64,000 bases of DNA from NCBI RefSeq assembly GCF_042650885.1, contig NZ_JBHSBU010000001.1, positions 4,092,001 through 4,156,000 on the forward strand. Direction: 5' to 3'. The notes below the pieces were generated by a model. It was given only the letters and a program-made list of their open reading frames with translations. It was not told where the DNA came from and did no database searches. Position numbers and translations under genes: made by a program. Source of the stretch: Chitinimonas_A lacunae (GTDB lineage Bacteria > Pseudomonadota > Gammaproteobacteria > Burkholderiales > Chitinimonadaceae). Shown here piece after piece: positions 24,566 through 35,538 of this stretch; within the stretch, counting starts at the first letter, position 1; each line of letters opens with the position of its first letter.

Positions 24566-27500
24566 ATGGTTGTCAGCTCCCCTCCGCGCCCTACCTCATT
24601 GCCGGGAACCACCTACTGGTTATCGTTGCCGCTACTGTGGCTGGCGGGCCTGCTGCTGCCGGTGTTGCCCATGGTGCTCGGGCCGGCGCTGGTGTTGTGG
24701 TGGGGACCGCGCGTCCTGCCGGCGCTGTGGCTCCATGGTGCTTGGATGGCCGATAGCGCCGAGCCGTGGCGCTGGTTTGGTTCCGGGATGGCCGAAGCGT
24801 TGCCGGCCGGTCTGGCTGCCTGGATTTTTCTGCGTCACTGCGGCGGAGAGGCGGCGCTGACGCAGCGGCGTGATCTGCTGCGTTTTATCGGCTTTGCCTG
24901 TCTGATGCCGCTGGCCCTGGGTTGCATGCTGGACGCGCTATGTCGGCCGGCCGCAGCGCAACAGGGTTGGCCGGCGTTGCTGGTCTGGCGGCTGCTGTTG
25001 CTATGCGTAGTGGTGGTGCCGTTGCTGTCGTTGAGCAGCGCTGCCTTGGCACGACGCGGCTGGAGTCGTCTGGCCAGCCATGAGCGGGTCCGCTTCGAGC
25101 GCATTCGAGGCTGGCGCCGGCTCGAATTGCTGTTGTGGCTGGCCCTGCCGCTGCTGCTTGGCTATTGGTTGCCGCTGACCGAGTACTACTACGGTTATGG
25201 TCTGCTGCCACTGCTGGTCGCCCTGCGCTTTGGCAGCGCCGGCGCGCTGCTGGCCAATGGCTGGCTGGCTTGGCTGATCCTGACGCCACTGGTGCAGCAT
25301 GGGCCGGCTGACAGCGAACTCGACGTCGTGGTCTGGCTGGCCTCGACCAGCTTTATCGCCCTGGTCTGTGGCAGCACCATCGACAGTCTGCGCCGGGCGG
25401 CGATGGCGCAACGGGCCAGTGCTGCCGAACTGGCAGCCGCCGAGCGCGGTCTGCGCCGTTATCGCCAGATGGTGGAAAGCAGCGCCGATCTGATGAGCTT
25501 TATCGATCGTGACGGCTATTACCGGATCGCCAATCCGGCGCTGTGCCGCAGCCTCGACCTGCCCTCCTCGGCCCTGATCGACCGGCCGCTGGTGGAAGTC
25601 TGGGGCGAAGACCATGTTGCCCGTTACCAGACGCTGCTTGATCGGGTCATGCAGGGCGAGCATCTGGACTTCCAGGTCTGGACCCAGCTTCCCGGCCGTG
25701 GCCGCTGCTTTCTCGATGTCCATTACGACCCCTACCGTGACGAACAGGGTCTGATCGTCGGCATGCTGGTGACTTCGCGCGACCTGACCAAGGAAGCGCG
25801 GCTGACCGAACTGTTGCAGCAGACCCAGCGGCTTGCCGGGGTGGGGGGATGGGAATATCTGCCCGACAGTGGGGTCTGCCTGTGGAGCGAGGAACTGTTT
25901 CGCCTGCTGGGGCTGGATCGCCAGACCGAACCGAGTCTGGCGGCCATCGGCGACTGTCTGGGGCTGGTGAGCCGGGGAATATGGGAGGAAGCGGTGCGGG
26001 AGGCACTGGCCAATGGCCGGCCCTTCGATCTGGAACTGGAACGACTGGTCCGCGGCCGGGAAGCGCAGATGCTGCGTATGACTGCCCAGCCGCTCTATGA
26101 CGGCGAAGCAATGGTGCGGCTGATCGGCGCCTGCCAGGATGTCACGGCCCACCGGGCGGCGGAGGCCAACTGGCGGCTGGCGGCCCAGGTGTTCTCGACC
26201 AGTCAGGAGTCGATCCTGATTACCGATGCCAACCGCCGGATCGTCCTGACCAACGATGCCTTCAGCCGGGTCAGCGGTTATACGGCCGAGCAGGCCCTGG
26301 GGCGGGAGCCGGATTTCCTGCTGGCCCAGATCGAAGACGACGAGGCGCGTATCGCACGCTGGCAGTTGGTCGAGGCGGGCAACCCATGGCAGGGCGAGTT
26401 ATGGCAGCGCCGGCCCGATATAGGCACCTACCCGGTCTGGTGCAGCATCACCCCAGTCTTCGACCCGGCGCAGCGGCTGACCAACCATATCGTGATGTTT
26501 ACCGATATCAGTGCCCGCCGGGCGGCCGAGGCACAGGTCGAGCATCTGGCCCACTACGATGCGCTGACCGATCTGCCCAACCGAGTGCTGTTCAGCGACC
26601 GCGCCACCCAGGCGCTCACCGCGGCGGCGCGCAGTGGCCGGCGAGTGGCGCTGCTGTTTATCGATCTCGACCGTTTCAAACATATCAACGATTCGCTCGG
26701 CCATGGCGTCGGCGACGAGGTGCTGCGTCAGGTGTCCACCCGGCTGCGCTGGTGCCTGCGCGGCAGCGATACAGTAAGCCGGCTGGGTGGCGACGAGTTT
26801 GTGGTGCTGTTGCCCGAGCTCAATGACTGCGACGACGCGGCGGCTGTGGCGAGCAAGATTCTCGATACCACCGCCTGGCCTTTCCAGGTCGAGGGCCATG
26901 AACTGTCGGTGACGCCTTCGATCGGCATCGCCCTCTACCCTGATCATGGCGAGGATCTCGACGCCTTGCTCAAATGCGCCGATACCGCCATGTACCACGC
27001 CAAATCGAGCGGTCGAAACAATTACCAGTTCTTTGCCCCGGCGCTGCGCAGCTATGGCTTTGAGCTGCTGCAGTGGGAAGCGGCCTTGCGCCGGGCCATC
27101 GAGCGACAGGAATTCGTGCTTCATTACCAGCCACAGGTATCGCTGGGCAGCGGCGCCCTGATCGGGGTCGAGGCATTGGTGCGCTGGCACCATCCCGAAC
27201 ATGGACTGGTGGCGCCCGATCGTTTTATTCCGCTGGCCGAGGAGTCGGGCCTGATCGTGCGGCTCGGGGAATGGGTGCTGCGCGAAGCCTGCCGGCAGAA
27301 CCGTGCCTGGCAGATGGCCGGGCTCGCGTCGGTTCCGGTGGCGGTCAATCTGTCGGCGCAGCAGTTCCGGCAGGATATCTGCGCCCTGGTCGCCGCTGCG
27401 CTCGACGAGAGTCAATTGGACCCGGCCTGTCTCGAACTCGAATTGACCGAACGGGTGCTGATGGACGACGAGGTGCTGAGCACGCTCCAGGCACTCAAGC

Positions 27501-27856
27501 GCATGGGGGTGGGCCTGTCGATCGACGACTTCGGCACCGGCTATTCCTCGCTGGGCTATCTGAAACGTTTTCCGCTCGACCGGCTCAAGGTCGATCGCTC
27601 CTTTGTGGCCGATATCGGCCAGGATGGCGATGACGAGGCCATCGTCCAGGCGATTGTTCAACTGGGCCGCACACTGCGCCTGCGGGTGGTGGCCGAAGGG
27701 GTGGAAGCCTGGCGGCAATGGCGCTTTCTGGCGGCGATCGGTTGTGACGATGTGCAAGGCTTCCTGACCGGACGGCCGGTCGAGGCGGGGGAACTCGAAC
27801 GGCTGTGGCGTGCCTGGCGACCGGCTGAATGGTTGCAGCACCACAGCAAGAATTAA
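24566..27856 (+). CDS. MASE1-like membrane sensor with PAS, GGDEF and EAL domains
   Basis: 1096 aa. Residues about 10-280 are hydrophobic with eight or more membrane segments, like a MASE1 sensory domain. Three PAS-type domains follow at about 285-405, 415-530 and 535-655. Then GGDEF (RGSD I-site, GGDEF at 741-745) and EAL (EAL at 869-871, with NLSAQQF, DDFGTGYSSLGYL and VAEGVE). Both catalytic motifs are intact, so the protein may make or break c-di-GMP depending on signal. I start at ATG 24566; an in-frame TTG at 24548 exists, and neither has a clear ribosome-binding site. A paralogue follows in tandem, and an R1 element follows its stop. Confidence 0.9.
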   Translation: MVVSSPPRPTSLPGTTYWLSLPLLWLAGLLLPVLPMVLGPALVLWWGPRVLPALWLHGAWMADSAEPWRWFGSGMAEALPAGLAAWIFLRHCGGEAALTQRRDLLRFIGFACLMPLALGCMLDALCRPAAAQQGWPALLVWRLLLLCVVVVPLLSLSSAALARRGWSRLASHERVRFERIRGWRRLELLLWLALPLLLGYWLPLTEYYYGYGLLPLLVALRFGSAGALLANGWLAWLILTPLVQHGPADSELDVVVWLASTSFIALVCGSTIDSLRRAAMAQRASAAELAAAERGLRRYRQMVESSADLMSFIDRDGYYRIANPALCRSLDLPSSALIDRPLVEVWGEDHVARYQTLLDRVMQGEHLDFQVWTQLPGRGRCFLDVHYDPYRDEQGLIVGMLVTSRDLTKEARLTELLQQTQRLAGVGGWEYLPDSGVCLWSEELFRLLGLDRQTEPSLAAIGDCLGLVSRGIWEEAVREALANGRPFDLELERLVRGREAQMLRMTAQPLYDGEAMVRLIGACQDVTAHRAAEANWRLAAQVFSTSQESILITDANRRIVLTNDAFSRVSGYTAEQALGREPDFLLAQIEDDEARIARWQLVEAGNPWQGELWQRRPDIGTYPVWCSITPVFDPAQRLTNHIVMFTDISARRAAEAQVEHLAHYDALTDLPNRVLFSDRATQALTAAARSGRRVALLFIDLDRFKHINDSLGHGVGDEVLRQVSTRLRWCLRGSDTVSRLGGDEFVVLLPELNDCDDAAAVASKILDTTAWPFQVEGHELSVTPSIGIALYPDHGEDLDALLKCADTAMYHAKSSGRNNYQFFAPALRSYGFELLQWEAALRRAIERQEFVLHYQPQVSLGSGALIGVEALVRWHHPEHGLVAPDRFIPLAEESGLIVRLGEWVLREACRQNRAWQMAGLASVPVAVNLSAQQFRQDICALVAAALDESQLDPACLELELTERVLMDDEVLSTLQALKRMGVGLSIDDFGTGYSSLGYLKRFPLDRLKVDRSFVADIGQDGDDEAIVQAIVQLGRTLRLRVVAEGVEAWRQWRFLAAIGCDDVQGFLTGRPVEAGELERLWRAWRPAEWLQHHSKN

Positions 27857-27861
27857 GAAAG

Positions 27862-27924
27862 TATTTATTTTTTGTTATTTGGCGCTATCTGTCTTGCAAT
27901 CATATTACCTATATTTTTATTTTT
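27862..27924 (+). repeat. R1 intergenic element, copy d
   Basis: Begins 6 bp after the stop of the preceding gene. It aligns without gaps over all 63 columns with copy b: TATTTATTT at 1-9, GCGCT at 21-25, TCTTGC at 31-36, TATATTTTT at 49-57. Confidence 0.7.
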
Positions 27925-28118
27925 GGCTTGACGCGTCCCATGGCGGCGCATGCTTTGCCATTTACGGAAAATCATGGGAATCTGACGGCAAGATTGCGCC
28001 GCCGGGCGGTGCGTTGGCGTTATTGGACAGGCTGCTAAGCTGATAGGAATTGCTGCGATGCCTCAATGGCGCGCTGCACCTATTCGCCCATGAAGCTTCC
28101 TCTCACTAGAAGCGCGCT

Positions 28119-31013
28119 ATGCAGCCAGAGCCTCATTCCGAGCTTTCTGCGGCAGATGATCCCGAGTCCTCCAGCAATACGCTTCCTTGGCGCTGGTTGG
28201 GGCGGCCCTGGCATTGGCTGCGCAGTTGGCTGACCCGGCTGTCGATGCGGCAGTTGTTTGTGCTGGCGGTACTTGCCGGTCTGGGCCTGCCTGGTGTGCT
28301 GGTCACGCTGGTCAACCGCGAATTCCGCCGCCAGGAGCTGGAAAACCAGTTCCGGATCGAACAGGAGCGGGCGCTGGAAATCCTGTCGCTGGGGATGCGC
28401 CAGCCGCTATGGGATCTGTCGCGGCTGACCGGCAAGCCACTGGTCGAGTCGGTGATGAAGGACGAGCGGGTCGTGGCCGTGCGCATCGATGGCAGTTTCT
28501 CGAACGAGCCTTTCCTGGCGGCGGTCGAGCCCTCGCGCCAGACCGGCCAGTTGGCGCGGCTGACCCGGCAGGTGTTCTATGACGGCCAGAGCATCGGCAG
28601 CGTCACCATCGATTTCGACGACGGCCATTTGCAGGCCCGCCTGGCCAAACAGACCGTCGAATACACCTTGTTGATCGTGCTGGAGCTGACCGCCAGCCTC
28701 GGTCTGATCCTGTTCCTGCTCGATGCCCGCTTTCTGCGGCCGCTGCGACGACTGTCACTCCAGGCATCGGCGCTGACCCAGCGCGTATTCCAGCATGCCT
28801 TCGTGTGGGACCGCAGCGATGAAATCGGCGACGTGGGGCGCCAGCTCGAATGGTCGCGCCGCGAATTGCTGCGCTTATTTGACGAGCTGCACCACAAGAA
28901 CCGCGAACTCGAACTCGACATCATCGAGCGCAAGAATGTCGAAGTGGCGCTGCGCGCCTCGGAGGGCAAATATCGCGAGCTGTTTCTGTCCAACCTCGAC
29001 GGTATTTTCGTGGTCGATCTCGACGGACGCTGCCTCGATGCCAATCCGGCCATGGAGGCAATGCTGGGCTATCCCACCGGCCGGCTCGCCGGAGTGGAGA
29101 GCGACCAACTGGTGCCGTCGCGCTGGCGCGACTATGACCGCGATATGCGGCACAGGGTGCTGCTCGACGGTCATTGCGGTGAATATGAAATCGAATTGCG
29201 TTGCTACGATTGCAGCGTGATTCCCGTCAGCGCCAAAGGGGTGCTGATGCGCGACGAACAGGGCCGGCCGGTCGGCGTCTGGCGCATCATGCGCGACCTG
29301 AGCGAGCGGCAGGCATCGGCCGCGCAGATGGAATTGGCCTCCAAGGTATTCGACAACACCACCGAGGCGATCCTGGTCACCGATCAGGATTCGCAGATCA
29401 TCTCGATCAACCGTGCCTTCACCGATATGTTCGGCTACACGCCCGACCAGCTGGTCGGCCGCGATACCGAAGTGCTGCGCGATCTGGAGCGCGATGGCGG
29501 CGCCTACGCGCTGGCACGGCAGTCGCTGCTGCGCGACGGGGCCTGGCAGGGCGAACTGCCGCTGTGCCGGCGCGACGGAGAGAGCTTTACCGCCTGGGTC
29601 CAGGTCAATGTGGTGCGTAATGTTACGGGCCAGATCAGCAATGTGGTGATGCTGATGCGCGATATCAGCGCGATCAAGGTGGCCAATGAGCGGATTCTCC
29701 ATCTGGCCCGTTTCGATGCCCTGACCGAACTGCCCAACCGCGCCTATTTCCGCGAACTGGTCGACGCGGCCATCACGGCCACTGCGCGCCACGATGATCG
29801 CTTCGGACTGCTGTTCGTCGATCTCGACCATTTCAAGACCGTCAATGACTCGCTGGGTCATGCGGTGGGCGATGCGCTGCTGCGCGGCGTGGCGCAATGC
29901 CTGAACGAGGCGATCCGCGCCGGTGATGTGGTCGGCCGGCTCGGCGGGGATGAGTTCGTGGTGCTGCTACAGCGGGTAGACAGCAATAACGACGCCGCCT
30001 TTGTCGCCGCCCGCATTCTTGAGCGGCTGGCGCAGCCGTTCCGGATCGGCGAACACGAGCTGGTCGTTACCCCATCGGTCGGGATCGCGCTCTATCGCGA
30101 AGACGGCGAAGACTACGACACCCTGATCCGCAACGCCGACGCCGCCATGTACCACGCCAAGGAGTCGGGCCGGAACAACTACCAGTTCTATACCGCCGAT
30201 ATGAATGCGCGCGCCAGCGAAATCCTGCTGGTCGAATCGCAGTTGCGCCGGGCGCTCGAGCGCGATGAGTTCGTGCTGCACTACCAGCCCCAGGTCGATA
30301 TGCGCAGCGGCCGGCTGGTCGGGGTCGAGGCGCTGATCCGCTGGCAGCATCCCGAGCGTGGCCTGGTCGGCCCCAATCAATTCATTCCGATTGCCGAAGA
30401 GCGCGGCCTGATCGCGGCGATCGGCAACTGGGCCTTACGCGAAGCCTGCCGGCAGAACAAGGCCTGGCAGCGCGCGGGGCTGCCGGCGATCGAGGTGGCG
30501 GTCAATCTGTCGGCCCTGCAATTCCACCATCAGGACATCGCCAACTTTATCGCTGCCCAACTGGCCGAGTTCGAACTCGATGCCTGCCATCTGTGCCTCG
30601 AAGTCACCGAGAGCATCATCATGGAAGATGCCGAATCGACCGTCAGCACCATGAGCGTGCTCAAACAGATGGGGCTGCGGCTGGCCATCGACGATTTCGG
30701 CACCGGCTATTCCTCGCTGTCCTATCTCAAGCGTTTCAAGGCCGACAAGCTCAAGATCGACCGCTCGTTCGTCGCCGATGTCCCCGGCGACAGCGACGAC
30801 AGCGCCATCACCCGCGCCGTGATCAGCCTGGCACGCAATCTCAATCTCCAGGTGATCGCCGAAGGTGTCGAAACGGCGGCGCAGTGGCAGTTCCTGCAAA
30901 GTGAAGGCTGCGATGAGGTGCAGGGCTATCTGATCAGCCGGCCCTTACCGGCCGCCGAGCTGGGACTGCGTCTGGCGGCCGGCGAGTGGCTCGGGCGGGA
31001 GATCCTGGCTTGA
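28119..31013 (+). CDS. membrane PAS-GGDEF-EAL cyclic-di-GMP protein
   Basis: 964 aa. Membrane segments at about 45-66 and 182-202 flank a periplasmic sensor of about 115 residues, followed by a HAMP-like helix, two PAS domains (about 285-400 and 405-525), GGDEF (RAGD I-site, GGDEF at 609-613) and EAL (EAL at 737-739, with DDFGTGYSSLSYL and IAEGVE). Both catalytic cores look intact. The C-terminal half closely resembles the upstream neighbour, so the two are tandem paralogues with different sensors. It lies 262 bp downstream and probably has its own promoter. I see no ribosome-binding site of note at ATG 28119. Confidence 0.92.
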   Translation: MQPEPHSELSAADDPESSSNTLPWRWLGRPWHWLRSWLTRLSMRQLFVLAVLAGLGLPGVLVTLVNREFRRQELENQFRIEQERALEILSLGMRQPLWDLSRLTGKPLVESVMKDERVVAVRIDGSFSNEPFLAAVEPSRQTGQLARLTRQVFYDGQSIGSVTIDFDDGHLQARLAKQTVEYTLLIVLELTASLGLILFLLDARFLRPLRRLSLQASALTQRVFQHAFVWDRSDEIGDVGRQLEWSRRELLRLFDELHHKNRELELDIIERKNVEVALRASEGKYRELFLSNLDGIFVVDLDGRCLDANPAMEAMLGYPTGRLAGVESDQLVPSRWRDYDRDMRHRVLLDGHCGEYEIELRCYDCSVIPVSAKGVLMRDEQGRPVGVWRIMRDLSERQASAAQMELASKVFDNTTEAILVTDQDSQIISINRAFTDMFGYTPDQLVGRDTEVLRDLERDGGAYALARQSLLRDGAWQGELPLCRRDGESFTAWVQVNVVRNVTGQISNVVMLMRDISAIKVANERILHLARFDALTELPNRAYFRELVDAAITATARHDDRFGLLFVDLDHFKTVNDSLGHAVGDALLRGVAQCLNEAIRAGDVVGRLGGDEFVVLLQRVDSNNDAAFVAARILERLAQPFRIGEHELVVTPSVGIALYREDGEDYDTLIRNADAAMYHAKESGRNNYQFYTADMNARASEILLVESQLRRALERDEFVLHYQPQVDMRSGRLVGVEALIRWQHPERGLVGPNQFIPIAEERGLIAAIGNWALREACRQNKAWQRAGLPAIEVAVNLSALQFHHQDIANFIAAQLAEFELDACHLCLEVTESIIMEDAESTVSTMSVLKQMGLRLAIDDFGTGYSSLSYLKRFKADKLKIDRSFVADVPGDSDDSAITRAVISLARNLNLQVIAEGVETAAQWQFLQSEGCDEVQGYLISRPLPAAELGLRLAAGEWLGREILA

Positions 31014-31030
31014 GATGGGCCAGACCATGC

Positions 31031-31084
31031 GGTGTCAGCGTGCCCGGAGGCGGGTAACGCTCAGCCAGGCCGGGCAGTGCCGCC
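31031..31084 (-). repeat. R2 structured intergenic element, copy D (short)
   Basis: Read on the minus strand: GGCGGC - 8 nt - GCCTGG - ... - CCGGGC - 5 nt - GACACC. The inner hairpin is 12 nt shorter than in copies A-C. The middle helix is GCCTGG/CCGGGC where other copies have GTCTGG/CCGGAC, a compensatory change. It lies 3' of acs on the acs strand, next to R1 copy g. Confidence 0.55.
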
Positions 31085-31104
31085 GGTTTACCCGGACATG
31101 CGGT

Positions 31105-31167
31105 AAAAGGAAAATTTCAGGAAGAAAGACTGCAAGATATTTTGCGGTATACAAACAAAATGGATTG
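31105..31167 (-). repeat. R1 intergenic element, copy g
   Basis: On the minus strand: CCGC at columns 21-24, TATCTTGCAG at 29-38, CCTGAAATTTTCC near 48-60. It overlaps the left arm of the acs terminator and lies 80 bp after the acs stop. Confidence 0.65.
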
Positions 31168-31189
31168 CAAAGTGCAATCCATTTTGTTT
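31153..31189. terminator. bidirectional intrinsic terminator
   Basis: Perfect 17-bp inverted repeat (31153-31169 with 31173-31189, core ATGGATTGCA / TGCAATCCAT) with a 3-nt loop. It sits between the convergent PAS-GGDEF-EAL and acs genes. Confidence 0.85.
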
Positions 31190-31246
31190 GGGCCTGCGGG
31201 CCTGCGCCAACTGTCCGGGGCGGCCCCGCAAGCTGTCCCGGCTGCC

Positions 31247-33214
<1,968 letters not shown>

Positions 33215-33272
33215 TGGACCTCCTGAAATAGGGTAGGGCCGGGCCTTGCTGGGCTGCCCGGCCGGCAATCGA

Positions 33273-34937
33273 TCAATGTTGCGAAGCGCCTTCGGCACCG
33301 ATGCCGGTCATCGAGCGGATGAATTGCGGCAGATAGGCCCGCTTTTCGGCTTCGGCCTTGCTGCTATGGTCGAGCACCGAGAACAGCCAGGTGGTGAAGA
33401 AGGCCAGGGTCATCGAGAACAGGGCCGGATTCTTGTAGGGGAACCAGACCGATTCCTTGCTGTGGTGGAGCACATCGACCCAGACGGTCGGGCCCAGCAC
33501 GATCAGCACCACGGCCGAGATCAGGCCGGTAAAGCCGCCGATCACGGCACCACGGGTGGTCAGACCCTTCCAGAACATACTGAGGAACAGCACCGGGAAA
33601 TTGGCCGAGGCGGCAATCGAGAAGGCCAGACCCACCATAAAGGCGATGTTCTGCTCTTCAAAGGCGATGCCCAGCGCAATCGCTGCCACGCCCAGCAGCA
33701 GGGTGGCGTACTTCGATACCCGGATTTCCTGCGCTTCATTGCTGCGGCCACGGGCAAATACATTGGCGTAGAGGTCGTGGCTGACCGCCGAGGCACCCGA
33801 CAGCGTCAAACCGGCCACCACGGCCAGGATGGTGGCAAAGGCCACTGCCGAGATAAAGCCGAGGAAGAAATCGCCGCCAACCGCCTTGGCCAGATGGACT
33901 GCCGCCATATTGGTGCCACCGATCAGCTTGCCGGCCGCATCCTTGAACTCGGGATTGGTTGACACCAGCATGATGGCGCCAAAGCCGATGATGAAAGTCA
34001 GGATATAGAAGTAACCGATAAAGCCCGTGGCATAGAACACCGATTTACGCGCTTCGCGTGCATCGGCCACGGTAAAGAAACGCATCAGGATATGCGGCAG
34101 GCCCGCTGTACCGAACATCAGCGCCAGCCCCAGCGAAATCGCATCGATCGGATTGGAGACCAGCCCGCCCGGCGCCATGATCGCTTCTTTCTTGGCGTGT
34201 ACGGCAATGGCGGCCTGGAACATGCCATCGAAGCTGAAGCCTGCGTGGTAGAGCACCATGATGGCCATGAAACTGGCACCTGAGAGCAGCAGCACGGCTT
34301 TGATGATCTGCACCCAGGTGGTGGCCAGCATGCCGCCGAACATCACATACATCACCATCAGCGCCCCGACCAGGATCACGGCCGACTGATAGCTCATGCC
34401 GAACAGCAGCTGGATCAGCTTGCCGGCGCCCACCATCTGGGCGATCAGATAGAGCGCCACCACCACCAGCGTGCCGACTGCGGCGAGCGTGCGCACCGGA
34501 CCCTGTTGCAGCCGGTAGCTCGCCACATCGGCAAAGGTGTACTTGCCGAGATTGCGCAGCCGCTCGGCCACCAGAAACAGGATGATGGGCCAGCCGACCA
34601 GAAAGCCGATCGAGTAGATCAGCCCATCGTAGCCCTTCTCGAACACCATGGCCGAGATACCGAGAAACGAGGCGGCCGACATATAGTCGCCGGCGATGGC
34701 CAGACCGTTCTGCATGCCGCTGATACCGCCGCCGGCGGCGTAGAAATCCTTGGCCGAACGCGTGCGGCGGGCGGCCCAGTAGGTGATGCCCAGGGTCAGC
34801 GAGACAAAGGCGAAGAACATCACGATGGCGTGCCAGTTAAGGCTGCGCGCCGCGACCGGGCCGCTGATGGCATCGGCCGCAGAAGCCAGCAGCGGGCTCG
34901 CTGCCAGCGTCACGGCCAGAAAAAGACGGGTGTTCAT
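33273..34937 (-). CDS. actP: cation/acetate symporter ActP
   Basis: 554 aa sodium:solute symporter. An N-terminal signal-like segment (LFLAVTLAASPLLASA) is followed by about 13 membrane segments. The family signature region AGDYMSAASFLGISAMVFEKGYDGLIYSIGFLVGWPIILFL is present, as in E. coli ActP (549 aa). It imports acetate and other short carboxylates for Acs. ATG 34937 overlaps yjcH by 4 bp, so translation is coupled. AGGAGA lies upstream. Confidence 0.96.
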   Translation of the reverse strand: MNTRLFLAVTLAASPLLASAADAISGPVAARSLNWHAIVMFFAFVSLTLGITYWAARRTRSAKDFYAAGGGISGMQNGLAIAGDYMSAASFLGISAMVFEKGYDGLIYSIGFLVGWPIILFLVAERLRNLGKYTFADVASYRLQQGPVRTLAAVGTLVVVALYLIAQMVGAGKLIQLLFGMSYQSAVILVGALMVMYVMFGGMLATTWVQIIKAVLLLSGASFMAIMVLYHAGFSFDGMFQAAIAVHAKKEAIMAPGGLVSNPIDAISLGLALMFGTAGLPHILMRFFTVADAREARKSVFYATGFIGYFYILTFIIGFGAIMLVSTNPEFKDAAGKLIGGTNMAAVHLAKAVGGDFFLGFISAVAFATILAVVAGLTLSGASAVSHDLYANVFARGRSNEAQEIRVSKYATLLLGVAAIALGIAFEEQNIAFMVGLAFSIAASANFPVLFLSMFWKGLTTRGAVIGGFTGLISAVVLIVLGPTVWVDVLHHSKESVWFPYKNPALFSMTLAFFTTWLFSVLDHSSKAEAEKRAYLPQFIRSMTGIGAEGASQH

Positions 34938-35239
34938 TGGCCGATCTCCTGCACGATCTCGCGGTTGAGCTGGTCGAATTCGCGGTTGGCGCGCCGTACA
35001 TAGATGCCGGTCAGCACAAAGGCCGACAGGATGATGCCCACTCCAAGCGGAATGCCCAGAGTGACGGTGCCGGCGATGGTCTGGCCCAGCGTCGCCGGAC
35101 TGAAGGCCACCACCAGGATAAAGCCGTAGTAGATGACCAGCATGACCAGGGAAAGTGTCCAGCCCAGGCTGGTTTTCTTGCGTACCAGTTCGGCGAACTT
35201 GGGGTTCGCCTCGATCCGTGCAATGGTGGTGTCGTTCAT
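34934..35239 (-). CDS. yjcH: DUF485 membrane protein YjcH
   Basis: 101 aa with two membrane segments (WTLSLVMLVIYYGFILVVAF and GIPLGVGIILSAFVLTGIYV), separated by a short loop. It is the small partner that almost always precedes actP. The PKFAELVRKKTSLGW and IYVRRANREFDQLNREI ends fit DUF485. Its exact function is unknown; a role in stabilising or regulating ActP is inferred from the fixed linkage. It is the first gene of the acetate operon. Confidence 0.93.
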   Translation of the reverse strand: MNDTTIARIEANPKFAELVRKKTSLGWTLSLVMLVIYYGFILVVAFSPATLGQTIAGTVTLGIPLGVGIILSAFVLTGIYVRRANREFDQLNREIVQEIGQ

Positions 35240-35330
35240 CTGTCTGCTCCGTGTTTTTTGAATTCCCCGACGGTCTGCTGACCGTGTCGACTCAATCTAC
35301 GCCGCCTGTTTACCCTCCATCCAATCGGAA

Positions 35331-35347
35331 ATTCGGATCGGCCGAAT
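35331..35347. promoter_or_regulatory. LysR-type box between yjcH and the lysR gene
   Basis: ATTCGG-ATCGG-CCGAAT is a perfect inverted repeat that contains a T-N11-A core. It is the form of a LysR-family recognition-binding site and lies 92 bp before yjcH and 192 bp before the LysR gene in the divergent region. No firm -10/-35 was seen. Confidence 0.55.
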
Positions 35348-35538
35348 CAGCCGCGCGCCCCGGCCGCGACGGATGCCGCCCACCAAGCGGCCTCGCGCCG
35401 TGTCCCGTGGGTAGATTGATTGCTGCCATCAAAACGGCTGATGGATTGCGTAACAGTCGTCCGAGCAGGGCGGCCAGGCTTGTCGGCAACAGGCCGACAT
35501 TCGAGAATGCCGCCATCGGCTCAGAAAAAGGCCCGGCT

